Positions 40,509 through 49,461 of a DNA stretch of 64,000 nt are shown here, in pieces. The translations under genes and the position numbers were made by a program. The stretch spans positions 868,001 through 932,000 of the forward strand of contig NZ_JBHTAA010000001.1 in assembly GCF_042663225.1 (NCBI RefSeq). The letters run 5' to 3'. The first letter of the stretch is position 1, and each line of letters begins with the position of its first letter. Origin of the DNA: Haloferax namakaokahaiae (lineage in GTDB: Archaea > Halobacteriota > Halobacteria > Halobacteriales > Haloferacaceae). The notes under the pieces were generated by a model. That model saw only the letters and a program-made list of their open reading frames with translations, was not told the origin of the DNA and searched no databases.

Positions 40509-40758
40509 TGGACTCCTGTTGGTCTTGCTTCGCAGCGATCGCCCCCGAGAGCGCGCCGGAGAGAATCGTCGAGAGATTCCCCCAGCGTGACTGTGCCATC
40601 TCGATTCCGAAGAGCGCGAAGAGGACGGTCGCGTACGCGGTGATGTGTGTTTTTGTCAGTTCGACTGTCGCTGGGAAGACGGCGTCGGCGGTCAACGCGC
40701 TGGCGAAGGCCAACGCGAATATCAACCCCGCCCATCCCCGTGCTTGGTTCAGCTTCAT
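40498..40758 (-). CDS. Two-helix membrane protein, holin-like
   Basis: 86 residues with segments GWAGLIFALAFASALTADAVF and ITAYATVLFALFGIEMA and a charged tail (AAKQDQQESNDD). Overlaps the next membrane gene by 11 nt. Together they look like a lysis or membrane-permeabilising pair, inferred from position and topology only. Confidence 0.6.
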   Translation of the reverse strand: MKLNQARGWAGLIFALAFASALTADAVFPATVELTKTHITAYATVLFALFGIEMAQSRWGNLSTILSGALSGAIAAKQDQQESNDD

Positions 40759-40910
40759 TCATGTGTTCTGAGGGTTGTCGGTTATCGCGACGGCCCCTCT
40801 CGGCGTCGCGGATGCCCGGTATGGAAGGAAGGTGCTCGCTCGTACGACTCGTCGAGGCGCAGCGGAGGTCATCACGAAAAGCGTAATCGGGGCCTCAGTG
40901 GGGGAGAAAG

Positions 40911-40918
40911 TCTATATG
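40911..40918 (+). promoter_or_regulatory. TATA element for the micro-membrane gene
   Basis: TCTATATG is centred about 26 bp before the ATG at 40941, the exact spacing of a leaderless haloarchaeal promoter. Confidence 0.55.
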
Positions 40919-40940
40919 CGCTCTATGGGAGCCAATAGAC

Positions 40941-41042
40941 ATGATTCAATCACTGAAATTCTATGTTTTAACGGGAGCAGCAGGCGTCTTTTTCATCGCC
41001 ATGGGGTTGGCATGGAATATTGGGCTATATCTTGGAACGTGA
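40941..41042 (+). CDS. 33-residue membrane peptide
   Basis: MIQSLKFYVLTGAAGVFFIA then MGLAWNIGLYLGT: one membrane helix. It has its own leaderless promoter and runs against the late operon, so it is probably expressed in the lysogen. The DNA here is AT-richer than its surroundings. Function unknown. Confidence 0.6.
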   Translation: MIQSLKFYVLTGAAGVFFIAMGLAWNIGLYLGT

Positions 41043-41048
41043 TACCTC

Positions 41049-41591
41049 TCACTCGACGAGTCCTTCCTCAACGAACACCTCGTGCGCTCGTCGAACGCCC
41101 TCTTTCGCGTCCCATCCCTCGCCGTGGTAGTGCCGCCAGCCCGCTCGGAGCGCGGCGATCAATCCGTCGGCGAGGCCGCCGATCGGCGACAGTTCGTGAT
41201 GTGCCGAGTAGACAGCCCGGTCACCGGGACCGGGGGAGAGCCGGATGTGCGTCTGCCACGTGCCAAACAAGCCGTTCTTGCGAACAGCGTAGCTTCCGAC
41301 TTCTCGCCGGCCATCCCACGATTTTACCCCAGCGAGGTTCACAGGATAAGCATCATCGCGTGCGTTGAGCGCCGCGCGAACTTCCTCAGGCGAGGCGTCG
41401 GTAATCCCGCCCCACTCCGAGTCGTGCAGTGGTATCTCGAACTTCACGATGGGGAAGCGCTGTTCGAGTTTTGGGAACCACCGGCGACGATAGCGCCACA
41501 GGTCGGGCCACGCCTCTCCGAGCAATGCCTCGACGTGCGGGTCGTCGAGCGCGTCTCGATAGATGGCCCACCCGAGGATGGTGAGCGTCAC
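41049..41591 (-). CDS. Late protein of unknown function, N-terminus probably frameshifted
   Basis: 180 residues from a GTG at 41591. It starts in the middle of a hydrophobic segment: upstream codons in the same frame read TVASLVALFV before VTLTILGWAIY, but there is no start codon in that frame. A separate frame begins ATG at 41638 (MLNIDQ). One extra base at the CAGAAACAG region (plus-strand 41615-41623) would join them as MLNIDQETVASLVALFVTLT, a natural signal anchor. The soluble part includes SWDGRREVGSYAVRKNGLFGTWQTHIRLSPG; no family recognised. Possibly an extracytoplasmic late (lysis or entry) protein. Confidence 0.6.
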   Translation of the reverse strand: MTLTILGWAIYRDALDDPHVEALLGEAWPDLWRYRRRWFPKLEQRFPIVKFEIPLHDSEWGGITDASPEEVRAALNARDDAYPVNLAGVKSWDGRREVGSYAVRKNGLFGTWQTHIRLSPGPGDRAVYSAHHELSPIGGLADGLIAALRAGWRHYHGEGWDAKEGVRRAHEVFVEEGLVE

Positions 41592-41699
41592 GAACAGGGC
41601 GACGAGCGATGCGACTGTTTCTGGTCGATGTTGAGCATGAAAGTGAGTCTCCTGTAGTGGGAAGGAAGGCGCTCGCCCCGGTGGGTCATCGCGACGTGA

Positions 41700-44600
41700 T
41701 TAGAGTGCCCGTTTCGTCGTTTGGACGTCCGTGTCAATCGAGCGGAGCGCTCGAACGAAATTGTCGCGCCCCTCGAAGTCGAGCCGCATGGTCCCCCACG
41801 AGAATTTCGAGCTTTGGAGGACGTAACGTGGATTTGCGACGACATCAATTTCCTCGAATTCGGAGACTTCGTATGCGTAGCCGGGTTGCAGGATTTGACT
41901 CTCGATTTCGATTTGCCCGGTGACGGTATCGTTCGCCAACTTCTGTGACAGCTCCGTCCGTGCAATCGATTCGAGTTCGGCCGTCGAGTTCGCGTCCGGT
42001 CGGAACAGCGCGGGGGCTTCGATTTTCCCGATTGCATCGACCGAGGTTTGCGAGACAGCCTCGACTTCGAGGCGGTTGCCCTGTTCGTCTTCAGGACCGA
42101 AGACCGTCACCGAATTGGCAAACCCGTCGGTCGTATCGACGGGCTGTGGAACGTCGACGACCTTCCAATCGACGCTCTTGGTCACGTCACCAGGTGCGAA
42201 GGCGTTGAGGACAAGCGACGATTCATCGTAATCGGGGACGACCAGCATCCCCGAGTCATCGGCGATCGAGGTGAGGATGTCGAACGGGGATCCCGAGTAA
42301 GTCTGGTCGTCGATAACGCGAAGTGAGTTCGTAGTCACCGACAAGTCCCACCCAGACAGAACGTCGGGCTGGTATCCCGTCCGCGGAATTGCACTGTCTC
42401 TCGTGCCGTGCCCACCGAGCGTGATACGGCCTTTCACATCGGTTCCGAGCGACCCTTCGGCAGCGAAATCGACCGTGACGCTGGATGTATCGTCTTCCGA
42501 CCCATCAGTTGGGAACCAATCTGTGCCGTTGTTTTGGAGTTGGAGGCGTTCGGCGGCTGGCGTGTCGTCGGTCGTCGGTGTGAGTGTCGCTGCTTTAATG
42601 TTGAACGTGCTGTCGAACGCAGACCCTTCGATTGTCACACCGGGGTAGTCAACCGGGGCGTCGAGCTTCCCGTTCGTCAGCGACGACGGGAGGGTGTAGT
42701 TCGCGCGACCATCGACGGGAGCGACCGCGTCGATGAGGAAGTTCTCAGAGCCCTCGCTCGAAACTTCGGCGGTTAAGGTGTACGTTCCTGCAGGCACACC
42801 ACCTGGGTCGGTCCAAAACGCAGAGTCAGAAAGCGTTTCGAATGAGATAATGTCGTTTGTCGAGAAAACAGTGTCCAATAGTTCAGTACTGTCAAGCGAC
42901 CATTTAACCTGGGAGGAGTTGTTCGTTCCCCGAATTCGAACAAAGAGTTCCAACTCGCCCGCTGGGATGTCGTAGTCAAGCGTAAAAGTCCACGAGGCAG
43001 ATTGCCCAGCAGTATCGAGGTTTATCGCCTCGCCATCGGAAAAGTCCGAATCGAAGAACGGGTCGTACGACCCACTCGCCGATTCGCCTTCCATCAAGAA
43101 CGACCGCTGGAGCGGTTCGATCGTCGCTGAGGCTCCACTGCCAACACGCTTCCATGCATCACTCGAATCGGGGTCACCGAAGAGATCTTCGAACGAGAGG
43201 TCCTCGGGCGACTCCTGGACGAGCCGGTCTTCATCGACGGTCGTCTCATCGGGCGTGGTGACGTTCGCCGTGAAAGGTGTGTAGTTGTCGATGTAGTCCT
43301 CCAACGCCGCATCTCCCCGCATTGATTGATAGGTGACGACATCGCCACCGTGGCGGAGTTTATCAACAACGTCGTAGCCTTCGAGGCGGTCGGCTGTTTT
43401 GTTATTGGAGCCGTTGAGCCGGTACGCGACGAACGGCCCTCGGAATTCTACCTCGCCGTTGAGATAGATTCGGACTTCCGACCGCGTCCAGTCGCGAAGA
43501 CTTCGTTCGGGGCGGATGTCGATGTGCCACGCACCGACTGCCGATTTCTCGGGCTGGAGCGTGGGGTAGCCCTCCATGCTGGATTCGAAGAGTCGGGCGA
43601 CTTCTCCCGCACTGTCGGTGAACGTCGCGAACCAGCCGTCCGTGGGAATGGAGAACGTCGTCGTGAAGATACTCGAATCAGACCGAGAGAACACGTGCTC
43701 GGTGTAGGTCTCGATGGTAACGCGATACTTGCGGTTTTGCGCCAGTCCCGAGAGCGTATCGCTGGTGACGTTCGGCGCGAGGTCGGCAAACTCGACTTCC
43801 GGGCCGAAGCCGGTGTCTGCAATCTCGTCCAGCTCTTCCTCGACGAGAATGCGGTGGCCGTCCTCGTTGTCTGCGAAGTCACCGAACGAGACGTCGGCCG
43901 ACGTATCGCCAATGTTGGTGAATGATGGAACGCCGGGTTTCGGAAGGAGCGTGACTGGCGAGATTTCGGTCCACGCTCCCGAGCCATGCTCGGTTTCGTG
44001 CCTGATGCGAAGAGCATATTTCTCACCGTCGAGCAGATTCGGAATTGTGAGTTCGGTCACCGATTCAGCAACGGTCCCGTTGTCAGTGTAGGCGTCACCA
44101 GAGCCGTAAACGCGGTGCTGGACGCGGTAATCGCCGTAGTTTGCCGTGTCGTCCCACATCGGCGTGAGTTCGTCCTCGACCGACGCGTCGGCCATCAGGC
44201 CCGTGATAGCCGCGAAGTCCGTCGTGACGGTCGCACTTGTCGGCGTCGAGGGCGTCGTGTGTTCGGAGTAGGGACGAATCTCGACGTCGTACTCCTCGCC
44301 GGTCAGAAGCCCGGTGATGGTGTGACTCTCGGCCGTCGCCGAAAGCGTCGCGTCAACGGTCCAACTCCCCGCTGAACTCCGCTTGAACGCGACGTCGATA
44401 CCGTCCACGGCTCCCTGCTCGTGGTTGTTCGTCCACGAGAGGCCGATGCTCGTGGTAGTGGGCGTCGTCGAAAGCCCCGAAACGTTCGGGATGGGGACTG
44501 TGGCCGAGTCTTCGTTCGAGAGGTTGCCTTTGTCTCCGTTCGATTGCTCAGATTGGACGCGGTAAAAGTACTGCTCGCCGTCCAACACGGCAGTATCGGT

Positions 44601-45020
44601 ATATTTCGTGGTCCCCGACGGTACCGTATCGATGAGCGTGTAATCGCCTTCGGAGGCACCCGACGACGTTGCTCGATAGATGTTTGCATGGTCGTAGTCG
44701 GTGTCTGCCTCGCTCCACGAGAGGTCAACATCACCGCCCGATGGCGTCGCGCTGAGGCTGGTGAGCGCGGTCGATGTTTGGATGAGCGTGACGCTGGTTA
44801 TCGATGCAGCCGCCGACCGGTCGGTGTTCGCGAACGTAGCATCGATGCGGTGGACGTTCGACTGCGTGTACGACAGTGCCTGCGACGAAAACGATTCGTT
44901 GCCGCCCGACAGAACGAACGAATCAGATGCATCGACGGTCCCGTCACTCGTTTGGTCCTCCTCGATGACGAGCGTCACTGACGTGTTCGCGGGGAGCGTG
45001 GATGTGACTTCGATTTCCAT
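41700..45020 (-). CDS. Tail hub/fibre protein with fibronectin-III repeats
   Basis: 1106 residues. An N-terminal beta region (1-85) is followed by about four FN3 domains: about 88-176 (TSLSATPSGGDVDLSWSE), 180-270 (LSTTPTTTSIGLSWTNN), 272-360 and 362-455. From about 470 to the end is a tail-hub-like body (WTRSEVRIYLNGEVEFRGPFVAYRL; later SIADDSGMLVVPDYDESSL and YEVSEFEEIDVVANPRYVL) that resembles siphovirus hub/tip proteins. Length and position after tape measure and LamG genes fit. FN3 domains in tail proteins usually serve weak carbohydrate binding at the host surface. Confidence 0.75.
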   Translation of the reverse strand: MEIEVTSTLPANTSVTLVIEEDQTSDGTVDASDSFVLSGGNESFSSQALSYTQSNVHRIDATFANTDRSAAASITSVTLIQTSTALTSLSATPSGGDVDLSWSEADTDYDHANIYRATSSGASEGDYTLIDTVPSGTTKYTDTAVLDGEQYFYRVQSEQSNGDKGNLSNEDSATVPIPNVSGLSTTPTTTSIGLSWTNNHEQGAVDGIDVAFKRSSAGSWTVDATLSATAESHTITGLLTGEEYDVEIRPYSEHTTPSTPTSATVTTDFAAITGLMADASVEDELTPMWDDTANYGDYRVQHRVYGSGDAYTDNGTVAESVTELTIPNLLDGEKYALRIRHETEHGSGAWTEISPVTLLPKPGVPSFTNIGDTSADVSFGDFADNEDGHRILVEEELDEIADTGFGPEVEFADLAPNVTSDTLSGLAQNRKYRVTIETYTEHVFSRSDSSIFTTTFSIPTDGWFATFTDSAGEVARLFESSMEGYPTLQPEKSAVGAWHIDIRPERSLRDWTRSEVRIYLNGEVEFRGPFVAYRLNGSNNKTADRLEGYDVVDKLRHGGDVVTYQSMRGDAALEDYIDNYTPFTANVTTPDETTVDEDRLVQESPEDLSFEDLFGDPDSSDAWKRVGSGASATIEPLQRSFLMEGESASGSYDPFFDSDFSDGEAINLDTAGQSASWTFTLDYDIPAGELELFVRIRGTNNSSQVKWSLDSTELLDTVFSTNDIISFETLSDSAFWTDPGGVPAGTYTLTAEVSSEGSENFLIDAVAPVDGRANYTLPSSLTNGKLDAPVDYPGVTIEGSAFDSTFNIKAATLTPTTDDTPAAERLQLQNNGTDWFPTDGSEDDTSSVTVDFAAEGSLGTDVKGRITLGGHGTRDSAIPRTGYQPDVLSGWDLSVTTNSLRVIDDQTYSGSPFDILTSIADDSGMLVVPDYDESSLVLNAFAPGDVTKSVDWKVVDVPQPVDTTDGFANSVTVFGPEDEQGNRLEVEAVSQTSVDAIGKIEAPALFRPDANSTAELESIARTELSQKLANDTVTGQIEIESQILQPGYAYEVSEFEEIDVVANPRYVLQSSKFSWGTMRLDFEGRDNFVRALRSIDTDVQTTKRAL

Positions 45021-45806
45021 CTATTTCCACCCCGTGACGAGGTTCGCCTGACTCCCGACATCGTAGATGTTCTGCCGCTCGGTGGGTATCAGCGACCGAT
45101 TGTAGACGACAACCTCGCCAATGCCGCCCTCAAGATAGAGGTCCAAATCTTCCCAGAGGCCGATTACTAAATCGGAATTCGAACCGCTTGCTATCAGTTG
45201 ACTAAAATTAGTGTTGACGCCGATGTTTGTTCCATCAATATCTAAGAAGAAATTCCCATTCGGCTCCTGGCCAGCGATAATATGCGTGAGTCCGGTATCG
45301 ACAGACCCGCCAGTAATTGTTCGGCCGGTATCATTTATCGTCATGAAGAACTCGTATTCACCACCAGACGTTCGCAGAATGAAGTAATCGTCAAGTGCAG
45401 AATTTTGCGTTTTGGAGACGATGTCGTTGCGAACACCAGAGTCAACGACGTAGAACCACGCCGAGATTGTCCACCCACCGGAGGGAATTGTGTCTAACAC
45501 ACCGGGAACCCGGACGTAGTCGTCGCTGCCGTCAAATCCGGCGTACCCGTCCGAGAGGAACTGCCAGTCGTTGAGCGTGGGGGTGCCATTGTACGTTCCG
45601 TCGTTGCCGTTGCCCGAGATGTCGGTCGCAGTGGAGAGACTGTTGTCGTTGAGCGGCAGGTACGTCAGGATATCCGATGAGAGATATGGATTCGCGTGGT
45701 TGTATTGGTGCTGGATGGTGCCGTCGTGGTCGCCGACCGAGTCGCCAGTGACACCGTCGGCTGTCGACGCGCCCGCAACGTCAGTTCCGTCGAACGTCTT
45801 CGGCAT
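45021..45806 (-). CDS. LamG-domain tail protein
   Basis: 261 residues. A concanavalin-like LamG domain (about residues 75-245) is shown by YAGFDGSDDYVRVPG, GGWTISAWFYVVDSG, and the final GGIGEVVVYNRSLIPTERQNIYD. Probably a receptor-binding or baseplate decoration that touches surface glycans of the S-layer. Its ATG overlaps an upstream TAA (TAATG), and it ends 1 bp before the hub gene start. Confidence 0.8.
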   Translation of the reverse strand: MPKTFDGTDVAGASTADGVTGDSVGDHDGTIQHQYNHANPYLSSDILTYLPLNDNSLSTATDISGNGNDGTYNGTPTLNDWQFLSDGYAGFDGSDDYVRVPGVLDTIPSGGWTISAWFYVVDSGVRNDIVSKTQNSALDDYFILRTSGGEYEFFMTINDTGRTITGGSVDTGLTHIIAGQEPNGNFFLDIDGTNIGVNTNFSQLIASGSNSDLVIGLWEDLDLYLEGGIGEVVVYNRSLIPTERQNIYDVGSQANLVTGWK

Positions 45807-45916
45807 TATCGGTTCACCTCCGTGCGTTCACGAAGCCCGAGTGACTCGCCGGGCGACTGTGCTTGACTACTCGCTATACAAAACACGGTGGCAGGCCCTT
45901 TGTGACAATTTTTCAT
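45806..45916 (-). CDS. Doubtful 36-residue gene
   Basis: MKNCHKGPATVFCIASSQAQ then SPGESLGLRERTEVNR. It fills the only sizeable gap in the tail operon and its stop overlaps the LamG start (TAATG), but composition is not strongly gene-like. It may be just the coupling remnant of a leader. Confidence 0.35.
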   Translation of the reverse strand: MKNCHKGPATVFCIASSQAQSPGESLGLRERTEVNR

Positions 45917-45920
45917 TAAG

Positions 45921-46379
45921 TTACAACACCACCTCTTCCAGTGCCGCTTCAGCACTCGTTCGGTCGGCATACTCATCGAACGATGCAAGCACTACGATTT
46001 CGAGCTCCCAGCGCAGCGCCGTCCGAACGCTATTCGAGCGGTCACGACCACCGACGATGACCCCCCACACACTTGCGAAATTCAGGTCGTTCGGCGCTTC
46101 GATGGAGACGAGGAAGGAATCAACGTCGGCCAGGTTGGTGGTATTCTCGCGATAGTATGCAGTGCCATCCGACCCCTGGCTTGTCCGAAGCCGTTTTTCG
46201 GATGTATTAGAAACGTACGGGAGGAGTTCTTCAAATCGACTTTCTGGTGTCGCAAGTGCTTGATTCGGCGAAAACCGAAAGGTGGGTGCTATTTCTTCCG
46301 AAATTCGAGGAGTGTAAAGTTCGCCGACGAGATGATCTGCGACCACATCCCCGCCAGCTGTGCCGATGGTCCACGTCAT
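45921..46379 (-). CDS. Tail protein, distal-tail-like position
   Basis: 152 residues, beta-rich (MTWTIGTAGGDVVADHLVGEL ... VSIEAPNDLNFASVWGVIVGGRDRS). Lies directly after the tape measure gene (ATGA overlap), where siphoviruses encode the distal tail protein. No sequence motif proves it. Confidence 0.55.
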   Translation of the reverse strand: MTWTIGTAGGDVVADHLVGELYTPRISEEIAPTFRFSPNQALATPESRFEELLPYVSNTSEKRLRTSQGSDGTAYYRENTTNLADVDSFLVSIEAPNDLNFASVWGVIVGGRDRSNSVRTALRWELEIVVLASFDEYADRTSAEAALEEVVL

Positions 46380-48805
46380 GGGCCAGCACCTCTTCGGAAG
46401 CGATCAGCATCTTGGCGCAGCTCCTCACGAGCGATTTGGCGTTGTTGAATCTCGAATTCATCCGAAGCAGTCACCCGCCACTCAGTTCCTTGGAGGTCCT
46501 GGACGGCACGCTTGAACGCCTCGACGTGGTCGCCAAATGAGCTGACGTGCTGTTGCATCGACGATGCGACCGCGGGCGTGCTGCCGCCCAACGACGGCGT
46601 TCGAGAGCCACTCCCAGTACCGGACGTGAATCCCGATCCATACACCAGATTCGACACTCGTGCGAACTCTTCTTCGGAGAGGCCCGCTCTCGCGGCCGTA
46701 ACGCCACCTTGCTGATTCCCGAGTGCTCTGAAGAGTTCCGGCGTCATTTTCATCGACACCTCCTCGATCTTCGCCGGGTCAGATTCGTAGCCAGGAACGC
46801 CCGATTCCAGCGCTCGTCGAATTGCGGGTGTGAACTCGGCAGTCGGCATGGAAGACATGCCGCCGGCCGCTGGATTACTGAGCCATTGCGCGTACTGTGC
46901 CGCTGCCCCCTGAGACGTGGTTTGTGCGTACTGGTTCGCCGCTGGCGAGTCGGAGTTGGTCGTCGTTGAAGACGATTGGGCGGTTTCCGGACGATACTGT
47001 GGGACCGAAAAGGGGTCGTTGTCCTCGCCGGGCAACGACAGTTTCTCCATGGCGAAGTCTTCGGATATCGTGACGTTCGTGCCGGTCGCCGCCGAGACGA
47101 TGTTTAAGACATCCCGGTTCTCCTTCACGAACGATTCGATGGCTTCGAGCCCTTTGTTGAGGCTATCGAGGTACGCAGACACGAATTCATCGCCCATGTC
47201 GCCGCCGATATTCGAGACGGAATCCAGTAGCCCCACAAACGTCCGCACAGTAAATCCTTGAACAGTGTCGAGTGCGTTGTCCCAATCGGCAGTGAAGACA
47301 CTCAGCGAAAGGCGATTCGCACTCAGCATCGCGTCGAGTTGAGTGATGACCAACCCCGAGATAGATTGGACGCCGACGTCAACGACACCTTCGCCTTTCT
47401 CCATCGCTTCGGCCCAGATGGAGTTGTTTTTCGCGAGTTCGCGCTCGGTGATGTCGTTCATCTCCGAGAGATGCGACTCGGTGAGTTCCGTCGCGCGGGC
47501 GAGCGACGTATCGACCGTGGTTTGGATATCTGCGAAGTTCGTTTGGTAACTTATTGCGGCGAGTTGGGCGGCGGTGACTGCGAGACCAAGTGGCCCCGAT
47601 ACGAAGCGTGCGATTGCGCCACCGGCACTCGTGAAGAAGACGCTTGTCAGCCCCACTTGGCCCAGCAGGCCGTCTGTCGCGTTGTTGGCGTCGTTCAGTT
47701 GGTCAGTGAGGTCGCCAAGCCCGCCAACGGTCGCTTTCACCGCTGGTAGCATTTGGTCGCCGGTCGTTACTGCGAACTCAAACGCACCGTTTTGGAGTTC
47801 TTGAAGTTCGGCGTTCAGCGTGTCCGCCTGTGCGGCGTACTCTTCTTGAACAGAGGTCGCCTCACGGTAGGCCTGTTCAGAGGACTGGACTGAGCGCTCC
47901 AACGAGTCGAAGTTGGTTGCGAGTGCCAAAACCGCCTTGCCGCCAGACCGTCCGAATAATTCGTTCGCTTCCGTGACCTGTTGCGTCGTAGATTCGATAG
48001 AGCGCAGGTGTTCGAGGTACTTGAACAGAGCTTGCGTTGGGTCATCTTCGACGAGTCGCTGAAACTCCGACGCCGTCATACCCGTTGCTTGTGCGACCTC
48101 TGCAGAACGTTCCGAGAGTCGCGAGAACACTTCGTTCAGCCGCGTCCCCGACCGCTCTACTTGCATCCCAGATGCGACAAGTGTTGCGGCCATCGCCGCA
48201 ACGTCTTCGAATTTAGCTCCGAGTGCCCCGGCCGCTGGAGCCGCCCGCGACATTGAACCGACAATCTCTGAGGCGGATGAAGCTGTGTCGTTGCTGAGGG
48301 TGTTCACAGCCGAACTCATGTTCTCGATTTCTTCGATGGGGACATTCATCGCGTTTGCCAGCCGGGCGAAATCAGATGCCGCTTGGTCGGCGGCAAGGTC
48401 GGTACTTACTGAAATCATACCAACTGTTTCTGCAAATTTTTCTATACTTTCTGAGCCCTCTACCCCCAACCGACCTGCCGCTTCCGCGATTCCCGACAAT
48501 TGACGTGTTGGGATGGCGAGGTCGCTTCCGAGTTCGAGCAGGCTATCGTGCAGTTCGTCTGCGGTGGCTTCCGACGTGACGCGTTCTACGTCAGCGAGCG
48601 CGGCCTCCCATTTGCGGGCTGAATCAACTGCCTCCCCAGCCATTACGGCCGACACTGCCGCGATAGCCCCGCCAGCCACGCCCGCAGCGTCCGCCATCGA
48701 CGCGAGTGAGCCTTCGACCGATGTGAGTTCGGATACGAGGCCATCGCCGTCGCCGTTTATTTCGACACGGAGCCGTTCAACTGTGTCTGAGCCTGTGAAT
48801 ACCAT
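46376..48805 (-). CDS. Tape measure protein
   Basis: 809 residues. N-terminal half resembles TP901-type tape measure domains: LGSDLAIPTRQLSGIAEAAGRLGV, VSTDLAADQAASDFARLANAM and FGRSGGKAVLALATNFDSLE. Long helices follow; hydrophobic segments lie near 385-420 (GQVGLTSVFFTSAGGAIARFVSGPLGLAVTAAQLAAI, split) for membrane passage of DNA. At about 0.15 nm per residue of helix it would set a tail near 100-120 nm. The gene order chaperone, tape measure, distal tail is conserved in caudoviruses. Confidence 0.9.
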   Translation of the reverse strand: MVFTGSDTVERLRVEINGDGDGLVSELTSVEGSLASMADAAGVAGGAIAAVSAVMAGEAVDSARKWEAALADVERVTSEATADELHDSLLELGSDLAIPTRQLSGIAEAAGRLGVEGSESIEKFAETVGMISVSTDLAADQAASDFARLANAMNVPIEEIENMSSAVNTLSNDTASSASEIVGSMSRAAPAAGALGAKFEDVAAMAATLVASGMQVERSGTRLNEVFSRLSERSAEVAQATGMTASEFQRLVEDDPTQALFKYLEHLRSIESTTQQVTEANELFGRSGGKAVLALATNFDSLERSVQSSEQAYREATSVQEEYAAQADTLNAELQELQNGAFEFAVTTGDQMLPAVKATVGGLGDLTDQLNDANNATDGLLGQVGLTSVFFTSAGGAIARFVSGPLGLAVTAAQLAAISYQTNFADIQTTVDTSLARATELTESHLSEMNDITERELAKNNSIWAEAMEKGEGVVDVGVQSISGLVITQLDAMLSANRLSLSVFTADWDNALDTVQGFTVRTFVGLLDSVSNIGGDMGDEFVSAYLDSLNKGLEAIESFVKENRDVLNIVSAATGTNVTISEDFAMEKLSLPGEDNDPFSVPQYRPETAQSSSTTTNSDSPAANQYAQTTSQGAAAQYAQWLSNPAAGGMSSMPTAEFTPAIRRALESGVPGYESDPAKIEEVSMKMTPELFRALGNQQGGVTAARAGLSEEEFARVSNLVYGSGFTSGTGSGSRTPSLGGSTPAVASSMQQHVSSFGDHVEAFKRAVQDLQGTEWRVTASDEFEIQQRQIAREELRQDADRFRRGAGP

Positions 48806-48846
48806 GTGGTGTATGATTTATTACAGCTTGTTGCTTACTGCGCGAT

Positions 48847-49089
48847 ATGGCCGAATTTGTATGTGAAAAGTGCCGAGAGCCGATTCGAGAAGACGCGGTC
48901 AAATGTCCGAACTGCAGTTACGAACCAGAGAAGACGCACCGACGAAAAAGCAAATGGTACATCGGGATTGGCGCGCTTATCTCGCTCACCTTTGTCGGTG
49001 CAATCATCGGCTTGCCATTGATGCTTGTTGGCTTTATCCACCAACGAAAGGAAAGTAAGGTCTCGCCCGCCGTCGAAGTACCTGAATAG
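48847..49089 (+). CDS. Zinc-ribbon membrane protein, cargo inside tail module
   Basis: 80 residues on the strand opposite to the tail genes. N-terminal zinc ribbon CEKCREPIREDAVKCPNC followed by one or two membrane helices (WYIGIGALISLTFVGAIIGLPLMLVGFI). ATTTATTAC at 48812-48820 gives a leaderless promoter for the ATG at 48847. It converges on the MazF-like gene. Likely a moron expressed in the lysogen. Confidence 0.7.
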   Translation: MAEFVCEKCREPIREDAVKCPNCSYEPEKTHRRKSKWYIGIGALISLTFVGAIIGLPLMLVGFIHQRKESKVSPAVEVPE

Positions 49090-49108
49090 CGACCGCCGTC
49101 TGAATCAG

Positions 49109-49459
49109 TCAGTCTAAGCCGAGACTAATTCGCAGTGCACGGTCGATGTTGTCCATCTTCGCGCGTGGAACCGAGCCAACATTTTTGTTTATTCGCGCAC
49201 TCACGTCAACGACCCGCAATTGGCTGAGATTCGCTACAGAATCGCTGTCGAGCGGGGATTCGGACGCGAGGACTTCAACCTCGAACGGGTAGGTTCGGTC
49301 CCCATACTTCGTGGTGAACGGGGCGACGATTGTCGTCGGCGATGCGGCGTTTCCAGTATCGTTCTGGACCACGACACACGGACGGCTTTCGCCCTGCTGT
49401 TCGCTGCCTTTTGTCGGATTCAACTCAACGAGAACAATATCTCCGCGGCGGACCTGCAC
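49109..49459 (-). CDS. MazF/PemK-family toxin
   Basis: 116 residues. The family start RRGDIVLVELNPTKGSEQQGESRPCVVVQND, TTIVAPFTT and the late VVDVSARINKNVG match MazF/PemK mRNA interferases; the Arg of RRGD and the Thr/Ser of FTTK are expected catalytic residues. It follows the AbrB-like antitoxin by 2 bp. Confidence 0.85.
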   Translation of the reverse strand: MQVRRGDIVLVELNPTKGSEQQGESRPCVVVQNDTGNAASPTTIVAPFTTKYGDRTYPFEVEVLASESPLDSDSVANLSQLRVVDVSARINKNVGSVPRAKMDNIDRALRISLGLD

Positions 49460-49461
49460 GC

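Noticed and set aside
40775..41368. Rightward 197-codon open frame
   Set aside because: Crosses a non-coding region and then runs antisense to a late gene; Arg/Ser/Pro-rich composition is typical of a GC shadow frame. The real gene here is the 33-residue frame at 40941.
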